Made by a program: the position numbers and the translations under genes
The notes under the pieces: generated by a model
What the model saw: the letters and a program-made list of their open reading frames with translations, nothing else
What the model was told of the DNA's origin: nothing
Database searches by the model: none
Assembly (NCBI GenBank): GCA_029532415.1
Contig: JAQOTA010000058.1
Location: forward strand, 1,116,001 to 1,180,000
Origin: Marasmius tenuissimus
Taxonomy: Eukaryota; Basidiomycota; Agaricomycetes; Agaricales; Marasmiaceae
DNA length: 64,000 bases
Direction: 5' to 3'
Shown: piece after piece, positions 49,023-60,159 of the stretch
Layout of the letters: every line of letters begins with the position of its first letter
Position numbering within the stretch: the first letter of the stretch is position 1

Positions 49023-49767
49023 ATGAAGTACAATGCCGGTACGTACGACCTCTGTCCATTCACATTCTCGAATCTATGCTGTTTAGGGCCTCTCTGGTGG
49101 ATTTTGGTGGAGATTCAGGCTGGATGGGTTGGATCGACTTTGGATGACTTTGGGTGGACTCTGATTGGTTCTGCATGCTCACAATATCTCATCTTCCAGA
49201 CGTCTCCTCCTCACGGCGCAAGTCCCGCAAGGCCCACTTCGATGCGCCCTCTTCCATCCGACGAAAAATCATGTCTTCTGCGTTGTCCCGGGAACTTCGC
49301 ACAAAATACAGCGTACGTCGCAAATCGGCATACTTTTTGTGCACAGGATAAACGGATTTTCTCTTTACAGACTCGCGCCCTACCCATCCGCAAGGACGAC
49401 GAAGTGAGGATTGTGCGAGGAAAGTATAAGGGTCGGGAGGGCAAGGTCACCCAGGTTTACAGGAAGAAGTGGGTTATACACGTTGACCGTGTCCAGAGGG
49501 ATAAGTCGAACGGTGCTACATCGTCGATCGGCATCCACCCCAGCAACGTTGTTATCACCACCATCAAGCTCGACAAGGACAGGTGTGTGGTTGGTTGATT
49601 CAATTCACTCGCTTAGTCTAATGTTCGTCTCTTTCTCTTCTTCAGGCGTGCGATCCTTGACAGGAAGAACCGAAACAAGACCGGCGAGGATGTCGAGATG
49701 GTCGACGTGGGTCTTATTACCTCTCTCACGATCTCGTCTAACTCACCTAATTCATCTGTTCCAGTAA
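49023..49767 (+). CDS. RPL26: 60S ribosomal protein L26 (uL24)
   Basis: Exons 49023-49038, 49200-49312, 49371-49582, 49646-49706 and 49765-49767 sum to 405 nt, or 134 aa. The first exon holds only MKYNA and part of the next codon. The protein contains [40 protein letters not shown] (the KOW motif), [20 protein letters not shown] and [20 protein letters not shown]. It ends TGEDVEMVD. The stop codon TAA is alone in the last exon, joined after a 58-nt intron with a CTAAC branch-like site. The 5' intron of 161 nt is much longer than the others, as usual in ribosomal genes. Confidence 0.95.
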
Positions 49768-50354
49768 GGGCTAGCTCGCGGGAGGTTTCGTTCATTTTCC
49801 TTTGTCTACAACCATGTACCTATGCTCGCTGCCTTATGTTGCATGATATGTGCCACACCATCCGGGTTCATGCAAGTGCTGTAGTTCAAAGTTGCGCAAA
49901 GTAGAGCCGAAGATTAGAATGCTGTGATATGATAAATGCATGTTGACAGGTACGCCGCACAAGGTTCGGATATGCAGGGTCTGTAATACTTTCACTGGGC
50001 GATGCATGGAGCCGTCGGCAAACGCCGGAGGACCGAATTGAGAGCCTTTGTCCCCAGGCAATCCCGGCCACCACCAACATCGTTAACTATCTATCTTCTC
50101 TTCTTCATGATTGACAGCTCTCATGGAGTCCTCACATGAACACTCAAGACCACCTTCGGCATCCACAAATCTTGGGTAGATCGGCCCCGTGCCATGATGT
50201 GGGCTAAATAGCGCCATTTTGAATCTCTCAAAAGGATGCTGTACGGAAAATAAAGTTCCTGGGCGCCCTTAAACCCTTCTCCCCCACCACGAAGGACCTG
50301 GCCCTCATCACTGTTTTCAAAGTCCTTCTGTTCACCAGCTTCCCCTGGACTTCG
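49768..50354. other. intergenic, 587 bp
   Basis: It holds the 3' end of RPL26 and the promoter, and perhaps a missing first exon, of the next gene. An open frame without ATG continues into that gene from 50223. Confidence 0.5.
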
Positions 50355-51692
50355 ATGGCGCAGCAGTTCCCCCCAGCAAAATGCGATCCGGCACAAGGCT
50401 TTGATTGGGTCTCCTCATTTTACTCATCTATATCGGCATTCTCAGCTGACCCGTTCCGCCCAGGCCTTCAACAGTAAGAATCAGAGTCCGTGCGACGTGG
50501 GGGCTTACTTGGGTGGGGTTTGCAATGGTGGCGGTGAGTTCTAAAGCACAGTCACTTTCAGGCAGTATCAATAATCTCGACTATAGACTTTACACTTCCA
50601 GCTCTGAATGTCTCGCAGTCCTATTTGGGGCCTACGGTTGCCACGGCGAACAATTGTCGTTGCAATTCTGTTTTCTACTCATTGTTGAGTGCCTGCGCTG
50701 CATGTCAAGGTCGAAGTTATCTCAAGTACGCCCGACCTCAATCGACATGGGCCCTGGAAGACATCTCTCAATTCCCTTCACTGCAGGTGGTCGGTTTATC
50801 AGACGAACTGCTCGAATGTGTACAATAGCGAGTGCGTCCGTCGTACGACGCAGTCTTTCCAGCCCCTCATCTCCCTCGCTAGATTCCCGAATGACATTCC
50901 CGCCGGTACCGCTGTTCCAGGATGGGCGTATATCGACATCAGCGTAAGTCCGCCTTTCATATCTCACGGGCTCACTCTGACACGCGTGAACGCTTCAGCC
51001 TTCTGACGGTTTCGACGCGACACGAGCGCAAGCATCTGCTAGTCAGTAAACCTCTCCGTCCCAATTCATCATTGTTGATCCGTGCATAAAGGCGCGCCCG
51101 AGTCGACCGGGACACCGAAACCTACCCAGCCAAATACGCCCTCAGCACTGGTTAGTCCTACTTCTCAGCCGGAGGAATCTAGTAGTTCAAAATCCAATGC
51201 CGGCGCCATCGCTGGAGGTGTAGTAGGAGGCATTGCTGGGTTGGCGATCATTGCTTTGCTCTTGTTCTGGTTTATGCGTCGTCGCAAGGCTCGGCCTCGG
51301 GTTGTCTCTGACATAGACGCTCCGTTCGACGTCAACACCGGAAATCTCCCAACAAGCCCCGACCCCACCCGCGTCGGAAGTCCTTTCTCGGCGAACACAC
51401 AAGCCATTCCAAAACCACGCCTATATGTGCGTATTTCGAATCTTGCTTCAGAAAGCTCGTACTCACCTGGTCCATATATCAGGACCCATCGGATCCAAGT
51501 ACATTCCCAGATGCCATGGGATACCAGTCACGCCCACAGACACCAGTGTGGCGGGAGTCGACTTACCCAGCGTCCCAGCATTACCGCTCTCAATCCGGTG
51601 AATCTGACTCTATCCACCGAGGGAATGAAAGCATTTACTCGGCGCCAACCCATCGCCGAAACTTCAGTGGGGCTGCGGAAGTTCAGATATGA
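50355..51692 (+). CDS. secretory single-TM protein, CxC family, copy 1
   Basis: Family without a name I know. The mature N-terminus contains AQQFPPAKCDPAQGFDW joined to AFNSKNQSPCDVGAYLGGVC, then after an intron ANNCRCNSVFYSLLSACAAC and QG, then WSVYQTNCSNVYNSE. An AVPGWAYIDIS block is followed by a Ser/Pro/Thr linker. One TM segment AIAGGVVGGIAGLAIIALLL is followed by a basic stop (RRRKARPR) and a disordered cytosolic tail. The extracellular part has at least eight Cys, probably disulphide-bonded. A hydrophobic stretch (LALITVFKVLLFTSFPWTSM) at 50298-50357 reads as a signal peptide, but no ATG lies between it and the in-frame TGA at 50220. The start is therefore either the ATG at 50355 or in an unseen upstream exon. 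Compare the copy at 60820. Confidence 0.75.
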
Positions 51693-52049
51693 TCCGACGT
51701 CTTGAACGAATATCTCCAGTCGTTTTGATTATAGTATCTTGTATATATGCCACCGGAATATTGTATGCCTTTGTGATGAAGGGATCTCGAAAACGGCATT
51801 GAACGATGAAAAGGCCTCGACGCCTGCCACCAGACAGTGGACTCAGGCTGGTATTGGTTTTGACTCGACTGTCGGTGACTGTAAGGCTTTAGTGAGATGT
51901 CACGATGTCACAATCGTGACTACAAGAGCTAATTCCCATCCATCGACAAAGTCAACTCCTCTCTCCTAGTTGAACCACTCTAACTTGTTCTCCGACCATC
52001 AGGTACACGGATATATCTAACTCTAAGCCTCTGATCGAACATCCTCGAA
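51693..52049. other. intergenic, 357 bp
   Basis: Gap between the TM protein and UBC9, both on the plus strand. It should hold the UBC9 promoter. I see no clear element. Confidence 0.5.
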
Positions 52050-52999
52050 ATGTCCGGCATATGTAGACCAAGACTGGCTGAAGAACGCAAGCAATGGCGA
52101 AAGGACCACCCTTTTGTACGTCCTCTAATTTTCAGTTCAAAGAGTGGCAAGATGTGAATGCTGCGGCTTGACAACTTGGAGGAGATAGTTTCTGACTGAA
52201 GACGCGTCGAGAACGCAGGGACGTTGGCCACTGACTCACGACTGTCTCTTTCCAGGGATTCTTTGCGAAACCAGCTAAGGCGTCAGATGGATCTATGAAC
52301 TTGATGGAGTGGGAGGTTGGGATTCCAGGAAAGACAGGCGTATGTTGCTCGCTCTATTCACTTGCTCCGATGGTGACCAACTTCGTTCAGACACCCTGGG
52401 AAGGAGGGCTGTATAAGCTCATGATGACATTCCCTGAAGGTACTGTGGCTCATATCCACGCCCATCTCTCGCGAACACGATCTCATGCGCTTCTACAGAC
52501 TATCCGTCGAAGCCACCGAAATGTGAGCATGTACACTTACTCTCATAATCGCGTTCTTTTATTCAACGCGACGCAGGCAAATTCGCACCGCCGTTGTTCC
52601 ATCCGAACGTGTATCCGTCAGGAACCGTTTGTCTGTCTATTCTTGACGAGGAAAAGTCGTGGAAACCTGCAATTACCATCAAACAGGTGGGTTTTGCCCA
52701 CTCTCGGTCTATGTCTCGTTCTACAGCTGTCGCTTCAGATTTTGCTGGGCATTCAAGATCTTCTGAATGACCCGAATGTGAACGACCCCGCGCAGGGGGA
52801 AGCATACACGCTATTTAAGTACGTGCATACGTGACCGTGTCTTCTCATTCACTTATACGAAATCTCAAAACAACAGGAATGACAAAGTAGCATACGAGTA
52901 AGACCTTTTGCTGATTAGGCAAGAAACGTTTATTGACTCGGTTCTTTTCATTATAGAAAGAAGATACGGCAACAAGCACGAGAAAACATCCCGAAGTAG
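52050..52999 (+). CDS. UBC9: SUMO-conjugating enzyme UBC9
   Basis: The E2 enzyme that transfers SUMO to lysines in target proteins. The N-terminus [20 protein letters not shown] is the Ubc9 helix, with the usual basic SUMO-binding face. Exons give [20 protein letters not shown], then [36 protein letters not shown] and [17 protein letters not shown]. The Cys of GTVCLSIL is the catalytic residue. The end is [40 protein letters not shown]. About 158 aa, the normal length. Intron borders are good at each join. The insert DEEKSW after the active Cys is typical for Ubc9 versus other E2s. Confidence 0.96.
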
Positions 53000-53568
53000 C
53001 GGCTGCTATCAGTCCTCGCCTTGGTTCGGTTGTTTACATTTTATACTCATCCCACACTCGAATTGTCGTTCAGAGGTTGTCATGTACCTTTCACTACTTG
53101 CCTCAGAGTACGTATTTATCCATCTACTGTGTTTTCCATAATTTTATCCGCAATCCATATGCATTTCCCTCCCGTGCAATACTTCTAGTTATGGGTAAGG
53201 TCAGGAGTCCTTGGATATGTTTTTCCGCAATCATCCTATTCTTCCCTCCTTCACCCGATTCCTCTAGAGACGAGCAACCGAATGCGAAGCCTGTCAAATT
53301 TGAACGTCCTTAGCAGATGATCCAATTCGAAGCTCAAAATTACGGTCTTGGTGACCATCCCGGACCGCCTGCTTTGATGCAGTTGCATGAGGACACCTCC
53401 ATGGGTCTATGTTAACACGGACCGTTGCTCTTGCTCGTTCAGGAAGAACAGTGGATGAAGCTCGGTGGACTTGGTGTGTCTTTGGAGCCGGGGATACCAC
53501 CTCAGTACTTAAACCATGCAGTTGGCGGCACCCTTCTCCTCAAGTCCTCCGTACACAGGCTTGGAACG
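53000..53568. other. intergenic, 569 bp
   Basis: It lies between UBC9 and the pectate lyase, both plus strand, and should hold the pectate lyase promoter. Open frames here are shadows. No CCAAT or TATA element could be assigned with confidence. Confidence 0.5.
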
Positions 53569-55527
53569 ATGATGCGACCACTGTTGCCCGCCTTTTTACT
53601 TTTGCTTTCCTACGTCTCGCTTTGCTCTGCACTCGCTGCTTTCCCTGGTGCTGAAGGTAGGTCGAAGGAACTGCTATAAATGTCGCTCCCTGCCCTTACG
53701 CGTGAATACAGGTTTTGGTGCTCAATCCACTGGTGGTCGAGGAGGTTCGGTCTACATTGTCACAAACCTCAACGACTCTGGAGCAGGAAGCTTCCGTGAT
53801 GCCGTCTCTCAATCTAACCGGGTCGGTACAACCTCGCTTTTCATCCCGTTACGACAGCTGACTCCCTTTCAGACCGTGGTTTTTGCTGTCGGTGGTGTCA
53901 TCAAGATCAGCTCGCGAATTGTCGTGAGCAGTCGCGGTACGTTGTTTATCTCACGACGAATTCTTGTCGCTAAAACATGCACATCGAAGTTACGATTGCT
54001 GGACAAACCGCCCCCGGCCAGGGAATCACGATATACGGAAACGGTCTCTCTTGTGAGTAAAAGGGCTTGCTCGACGAGTGCAAGGTTTTAGGCTTACCGT
54101 GGCTAACTCGCAGATTCTGCTGCCTCCAACACCATCACGCGTTACATTCGTTTCCGTATGGGAAAGGGCGGTGAGTAATGTTGCGGAACTTTATTGACTA
54201 TAAGTCTAAAATCTCCGAAGGTGACTCGGGCAAGGATGGTATTACCATCGCCAACGGCAATAACATGATTTTCGATCATGTTAGTGTTTCCTGGGGCCGA
54301 GACGAAACCTTCTCCATCAACGGCGACGTATCAAACGTCAGCATTCAGGACTCCATTATCGCTCAAGGGCTCGATACACACTCGTGCGGAGGATTGATTC
54401 AGACCGACGGCGGAGTCAGCATCATCCGAACGCTTTACATCGACAACAAGACTCGTAACCCGAAGGTCAAGGGAGTCAACGAGTTTGTAAACAATGTGGT
54501 CAGTACTACTTTTGCCCGCAAGGCTGGGACGCTGAAAGGATGGGCTCATCTTATAGGTTTACAACTGGGGCGCAGGAGGCGGTAAGTCTCGCCAATCATG
54601 CGTGCTGCGAAGAGTTTCCTGAACGTTGTTCTCAACAGGTTACATCGCCGGTGACTCGGATGGCCCCTCAGCGGCCAATATCGTAGGGAACGTTTTCATT
54701 AGGTGCGCTTCACACGTTCACTATGATCAATTCGGTGATGATAATATATCATCGTAGCGGTCCCAATACCTCGGCGAGGCCCTGTGGGTAGAAAAGCTTT
54801 GATTTGTTCCGTTTACTGACGAGCATTTAGTCACCCGTGGAAACCAGAACTTCGTGGCCTATGTTGCCAACAATTACTAGTCTGTCCTGGCCCTTTTCCG
54901 ATAGCCGGCAGTGGCTGATACATCTTTTGCAGCGACCCCGACCAGGTTAGCTCTGAAAGTCTTGGGTTGAACTTGATTTTTCCAACGCTCTTGCTCTGTA
55001 GGACGGAACTCTTAATGGCTTTATCCTCGGCGCCACGACAGACAACTATTCCAACGTCAAATTCCAGGCCACAAGATTCGACTATCCGACCGTGGCCACC
55101 TTGCGCTCTCCCACAGATGCCCTCGACTACGTCCTCGCTCATGCTGGTGCTAGCAAGTCGAGAGATCATGTCGACACCTACCTAATCGATACCGAAGTGC
55201 GCTCGTGGGGCAAGAAAGGAGCTATCATTAGCGACGAGAATGCCTCGCCAATCAATGGTCCAGGGCCCATAAGCGGTGGAACGGTGAGCTGGACTTCTGC
55301 GACAGATACTCTCCGTACTCATTTTTGCACTAGGCCCCCGTGGATACTGACAAGGATGGCATTCCCGATGCTTATGAGAGTGCTCACGGTACTAACCCCA
55401 ACGTCGCCGATTCTGCTACCATCGCGTCGAACGGATACTCCAGTGAGTTGTGTCCCTTTGCCTATCGACATCAACTGACACATTGGCCCCTCAAGACCTT
55501 GAGAACTACATCAATTCATTGGTCTAG
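53569..55527 (+). CDS. secreted pectate lyase, PL1 family, with Ca-binding tail motif
   Basis: Pectate lyases cut polygalacturonate in plant cell walls by beta-elimination. A signal peptide (PLLPAFLLLLSYVSLCSALA) precedes AFPGAEGFGAQSTGGRGGSV. The right-handed beta-helix is seen in YIVTNLNDSGAGSFRDAVSQ, VVFAVGGVIKISSRIVVSS, NGNNMIFDHVSVSWGRDETF and SIQDSIIAQGLDTHS. The DHVSVSWG block is the family calcium/catalytic area. Near the C-terminus PVDTDKDGIPDAYESAHGTN is an EF-hand-like calcium loop (DxDxDGxxD) followed by NLENYINSLV. About a dozen short introns are needed. Start ATG 53569 (a second ATG follows directly). The tail motif is typical for bacterial PL1 proteins. Confidence 0.9.
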
Positions 55528-55792
55528 TACTTATGTACTTACATTGCGAATGACAACATCAGTGAGAGTAATTCAACGAACATACAAAAAGCATTTACGA
55601 GAGCGTGAAGAGAGCAAGATGAGATAGCGATAGGATCGAACGACAGGAACAATAGCAGAATAAATGAGACTCGGAAACTGTAAGCAAGAAAAGCAAGCAA
55701 ATTGAAAAGCGACGATAGCAAATTTTGACAACAGCGCGACAACAGGCAAAGCGATACGGATATTGTGATATTGTGGGGGTGTGGGGCGATCA

Positions 55793-57141
55793 TTATTGCT
55801 GGTCGTGGGTGGAGTTTTGGTGGTTTGTATTATAGTGATTCGTGTTTTGTTGATTTGTGTTGTAATGATTGGCGGTACTGTGATTAGTGTCGTGGTTCAC
55901 GTTGTGATAATCCTCTGGAGGACCCCTGGGAGGTACCAAGACATGCTGACCCGCGAGTGGCGAATTGACGGCTAAAGAGAGAGTGGGCACCCAGGACGCA
56001 GTCCTTCGGGTTTCAAGAGCGGGCCGGGCCATCTGCTGTGTAAAGGTGGGACTTCAGTGCAGACTCGAGACACTAGGCGTAGTGGTTCATACCGATGGGG
56101 CGCCTGCAGATAGTTCATGGGCATAGCGCTGCACTCTGTGCGTCGAGCCGGGCGTAGCGACGAAGTTCCCATCGTGCGGAACAGCGGGAGCACTCGAGAT
56201 ACGGCGGACTGGGGCTCTATTTACCGAAGATGGACCATGCACAGGAGGGGGTGCTTGGGCGATGCCTTGCGCCTGTAGAAATTCTTGGTGCATCCATGAG
56301 TTTTCCGGATTCATTGTTTCTTGGTATTACCCACCATAAGTCCTGTACCTAAAAGTGAATGAGACATAGGTCGAGGGAGTGGGTCCCCCAGGACCGTCTT
56401 CGGCGTGAGGTTCCACTCCCCAAGTGTAATTCCATCTCTCCTGTGCCGGGCCGTCTTCACCAAACCTAGAATACTCTCATGAGCCAGACTGCGTGGAGAT
56501 CATACTCTGGTACCCTCACCCAACGTATATGTCTCCGGACTGGCGAGTACCCTGAGGACCTTGAGCCAGTTGTTGGAAATTGTCGACTGGACGACTGGCA
56601 ACACGGTTGACACGCTTGATCTTCAAGACGATCATGCCGGCGTCTCGGGAAGATGGAGACATGGGATTGCCTGATTGGAAGCAATGATCGTCTCTGAGGG
56701 TATGAAGCACCTGAAGATTGACTCACTTGCGCTATCGGCGACCCTGCGGAAGACGAAAGGTCGTTCCGTGGTTTGCGAAGTCCTGACCCCGGATCGAAAG
56801 GTCCTGCCGTGACCAAATAAAAAACGACCGGGAGCTATCTTAGCAGTTAGTTAAAAGAATTTTGTTGACAAATCTGATCATGAGGACCTATGAATCCGTC
56901 CAATGAGATGAATGCGCAAGTGTCTATGTTTCCTCCGTGGTCCTCCCAGTGGACGGAGAATTCCTATAGTAAACGGTCGATCAGTAAGACAATAAGGAGT
57001 AAATAAGCATTTTACCTGTCCCTCCTCACTAGGAATCCAACACGATACCTGGTTGGTCTCCGAGTTGACCGCCACAAGATACTCGGGAAGTGGCTGCCCA
57101 TTAACGACGATCCAGGCAGAAAACCCCCTATGGGTGAGCAT
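55793..57141 (-). CDS. DUF7918 family protein with Asn/His-rich tail
   Basis: DUF7918 proteins are common in mushroom genomes and have no known function. The start MLTHRGFSAWIVVNGQPLPE and QVSCWIPSEEGQ are the family signature, followed by EFSVHWEDHGGNIDTCAFIS and FRSGVRTSQTTERPFVFRRV. Then come MIVLKIKRVNRVASRPVDN, WNYTWGVEPHAEDGPGGPTP and TYVSFTFRYRTY. EFLQAQGIAQAP follows after an intron. A 57-nt intron (GTATGA...ACACAG) joins GAPS in frame to QMARPALETRR. The final exon is a low-complexity tail of Asn, His, Thr and Tyr (NHYNTNQQNTNHYNTNHQNS). Start ATG 57141 is the first Met of the family pattern. A 193-bp gap separates it from the AP endonuclease on the other strand. Confidence 0.85.
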
Positions 57142-57334
57142 CTTGTACGTGTCTCCAAAGAATATGGCTAACACTAAGCTTTGAGTGGATCTAGATCGCG
57201 AGGCTCATTGTCGCTTACCCAGAGGAAGAGGGACTGGTCGTCGATCCTCGCGGGACCTTCAGAACCAGAATTTTGCCGCCGGCCTTTTAAGTGTTCGCTT
57301 TTCACGTGATCCGCCCAGGTTTTCCCACGGGACC

Positions 57335-58775
57335 ATGAACCGTCTCGCCCACATCAAACGCGGCAGCGCGTTCTTCCGCTTTCTTGGACCTTCGCGTCGA
57401 CCAAGATCCTTTCATTCGTTACCATCACCAGCAACAAGGGACTCTTTTATGCCTCCTAAGCGCGGTTCCTCATCCAAACGCAAGATACTCGAATCTGACA
57501 ATGAGTCAGACTCGGAGTCAGTACCGAAGAGGACAAAGAAAGCAAAGCTTCAATCCCCTGTGCCCGACCCAGATGCGCAGCCCACAAATACAGTGCTCCC
57601 TGTTCACATAAAATTCCCTCCTCGTACTCCTGGAACGATTCGTTTCTCCGCCTGGAATGTTTGTGGGCTAGCCGCGAGCCAGAAGAAGGTCGGCATGTTT
57701 TAAGAGACGTTTAGTAAATTCCCATTGACACCATCTTCAGGGCTTCAAATTCTATCTTGAAGCCGAAGAACCGGATATTCTTGTTCTCACCGAAACGAAG
57801 GTCAACGATGAATCCGTCGACCCTTTGTTGTCAAGTCGATTTCCACATCGTTACTGGTCGATATCCGAGAAAAAGAGCTATTGTGAGTAGAGCAGTCGCC
57901 AAGGCATTCCTTTCTGCCATCTCACAACTCACGGGGTTAGCTGGGACCGCGGTTCTTTCGAAGCATGAACCATTAACCGTCAATAAGATCATTCCAGGCC
58001 ACCCTGATCCCTCTGTGGTGAAAGGTCGTATCATCACCCTTGAGTTTGAAAACCATTATTTCGTTGCCACTTACGTTCCCAATGCTGGAACGGGTCTAAA
58101 GGTGAATTCCACGTCATTACATTCTTACTGCATTGCTTAAGGTAGCTCGTAACAGACTCTCGACGTGAAGAATGAATGGAACAAGCACTTCACTACTTAC
58201 CTACGGGAACTTGACCAGAAGAAGCCTGTTATATGGACAGGAGACTTGAACGTGGCCCCCACAGAAATCGGTACTCATCTACGGTCTGAGGTCTAATTTT
58301 CGTGACTGACGGTCTCATACAGACCTCACCAACGCGAAGAGGAACTGGAACAAGACCCCGGGGTATACTGAAGCGGAAACAACCGCCTTTAAGAACATTC
58401 TCAAACCCCAGAATAACGCGGAAGGTGATTCCGAAGTTGCGGAGGAGCAATTTGTCGACGTTTGGCGGGAGCTGCATCCCACCCTCAGACATTATACATA
58501 TTTTTCGTATCGGTTCAATTGTAGGGTGAAAGGGCTGGGGTGGAGATTAGACATGTGTAAGAACACCCTTTTCTTCGTACTTATGTTGCTCATTCTACCC
58601 TCCAGTCGTTCTGAGCAAACGAATCAAAGAGAAGGCGAAGATGGTGTGTGCTTCCTGTTTCCTTCATCTCTCGTGCCAAGCAACGAACCTCCTTTCCTAG
58701 TGCGAGATAAGGAGCGACATATACGGCGCCTCCGACCACTGTCCCATAACGATGGAATACGAGGGGCCACTATGA
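57335..58775 (+). CDS. AP endonuclease, APE1/exonuclease III type, with probable mitochondrial presequence
   Basis: Cuts DNA 5' of abasic sites in base-excision repair. Catalytic blocks match APE1: IRFSAWNVCGLAAS, DILVLTETKV (metal-binding Glu), FVATYVPNAGTGL, WTGDLNVAP (Asp/Asn), NAKRNWNKTPGYTEAE, GLGWRLDMFVLSKR and YGASDHCPITMEY (Asp-His pair). Introns at each junction restore the frame; the last uses a GTAAGA donor after GACATGT. The N-terminus MNRLAHIKRGSAFFRFLGPS, then RRPRSFHSLPSP, is rich in Arg without acidic residues and looks like a mitochondrial targeting signal. A second Met starts MPPKRGSSSKRK, followed by an acidic/basic nuclear-type region with PKRTKKAK. Initiation at the second ATG (57449) would give a nuclear form. 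Confidence 0.93.
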
Positions 58776-58809
58776 ACACATTCTAACAGTTGGTGATACG
58801 AGATACACA

Positions 58810-60159
58810 TTAATATTCTCCAAATCGTACATGCCCCGTTTGTTCCGCGTGAGCTCGTGCTTCCTTCTCCCCTTTCAACCCTTGTCCACATTCCTAGAGG
58901 AACGACTTGTATCTCAGAGAACTGTCCGACTGACAGTAGATTCCAGGTCTCACCTCGCATTTCAGTTCGAACGTTGCGGTGTTCGTATAAGCCTTCTTCG
59001 CGCGTAAACGGTCGGCCAACTTTTTACCTGCCTCCAAGGTACCCGCGTTTTCCTGGTCGACCAAGCCCATATATCAGAAGAACCAAGGATAACGGTAATG
59101 CGGTATCGACTCACCATTGGAAAGAGAGTTTGATGCCACTCCGGGGGAGCATCCGGGGATGGGGCAAGCGTAGCAGCATCGTAATGGATCCCAGAATAAA
59201 TCACAATGCAACGCATGCCTGTGATCTCGGATCCCGGTGGTGCGAAGCTGTCCACTCGCCCCGTTTCGACGTCAATCGAACATATTTCTGTTCTGTAGTG
59301 TCTGGCAAGGATTGACAACTCGATTGCGCCACCCCACGATGAAAGTTTTTGGATTGTTGCCATATACTTCGTCGGCGGCATGCTGGGCAGGATGAAATCA
59401 GTCATGGGCCAACTGACGGAGCTAATTTTGACAAAAGTACCCCAGAATGGCCTCGTTGTACTCCTCTGGGTCCTTCTCAATGCGTTCTGCTACCACTTGA
59501 TTGTCGGTCGAGTTTTAGCGCATCCTCTATCAGAGAAGATATGCATGGTGATTCACCTTGTCTAAGGCGAGGTGCTTTTGATATGTCTTGCTCAAATATC
59601 AGAGCTACGGACGAGAAAAGACATGAATTGTCATCCGGCACGACCTGTTTTTGGAAAGAACGAAGGGACTGATTAGGTGACGCGCTCGTAGGCCAGAAGG
59701 GACCTACTCGATGAACTAAAAATCCCCCATCTGCCTCCACGCTTTCTGGCCCGGTTTGTGTTTTCGCGCTTCGCGATTGCTTAGAACTTGGTGGCGGGCG
59801 GGTACCTTCATTTTGAGCGGGATTGATTGCCTGGGCGCTAGGACTGCGTATCGCCGGCGGATCAGAGGTTTCTGCGACAATCAATTGGTCCCCTTTGGCT
59901 AATCCCAGACTGCTCAACGGCAATTCTGGTATCAGCGTCAAGCTTCTCGGGGGGTAACCTGTCTTGACTTTACATCTGATGAGTACAGGTATGGTTGCAG
60001 AGCTTTAGACAGTATTGACGCACTGATTTGCCGAGAGGGAAGGATATTGGTTGCTGAATGAATTTCTTGCTGAAGATCTCGGACCGAGAAGGTATCACTG
60101 TCCAGCGGAACGGTAATCGTTGCCATTCCTTGAGGATGTCGAACACGGACTGCAGACAT
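58810..60159 (-). CDS. OTU1: OTU1/YOD1 deubiquitinase
   Basis: A p97/Cdc48-associated deubiquitinase acting in ER-associated degradation. The N-terminal UBX-like domain runs MSAVRVRHPQGMATITVPLD to PRSLTLIPELPLSSLGLAKG and DQLIVAE. The OTU catalytic core has VVPDDNSCLFSSVALIF (Asp and Cys nucleophile) and IYSGIHYDAATL (His). A C2H2 zinc finger at the end reads KCEECGQGLKGEKEARAHAE and QTGHVRFGEY. Several introns are inferred, including one within the zinc finger after KCE. The stop (58810-58812) is 34 bp from the stop of the convergent AP endonuclease. All family domains are present in order. Confidence 0.93.

Noticed and set aside
55793..56032. Separate small gene with NHYNT repeats
   Set aside because: It joins in frame to the DUF7918 gene through a clean 57-nt intron, so it is better read as its last exon.
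5065..58775. DNA repair gene cluster (OGG1 and APE1-type)
   Set aside because: They are over 50 kb apart with many unrelated genes between; no sign of functional clustering.
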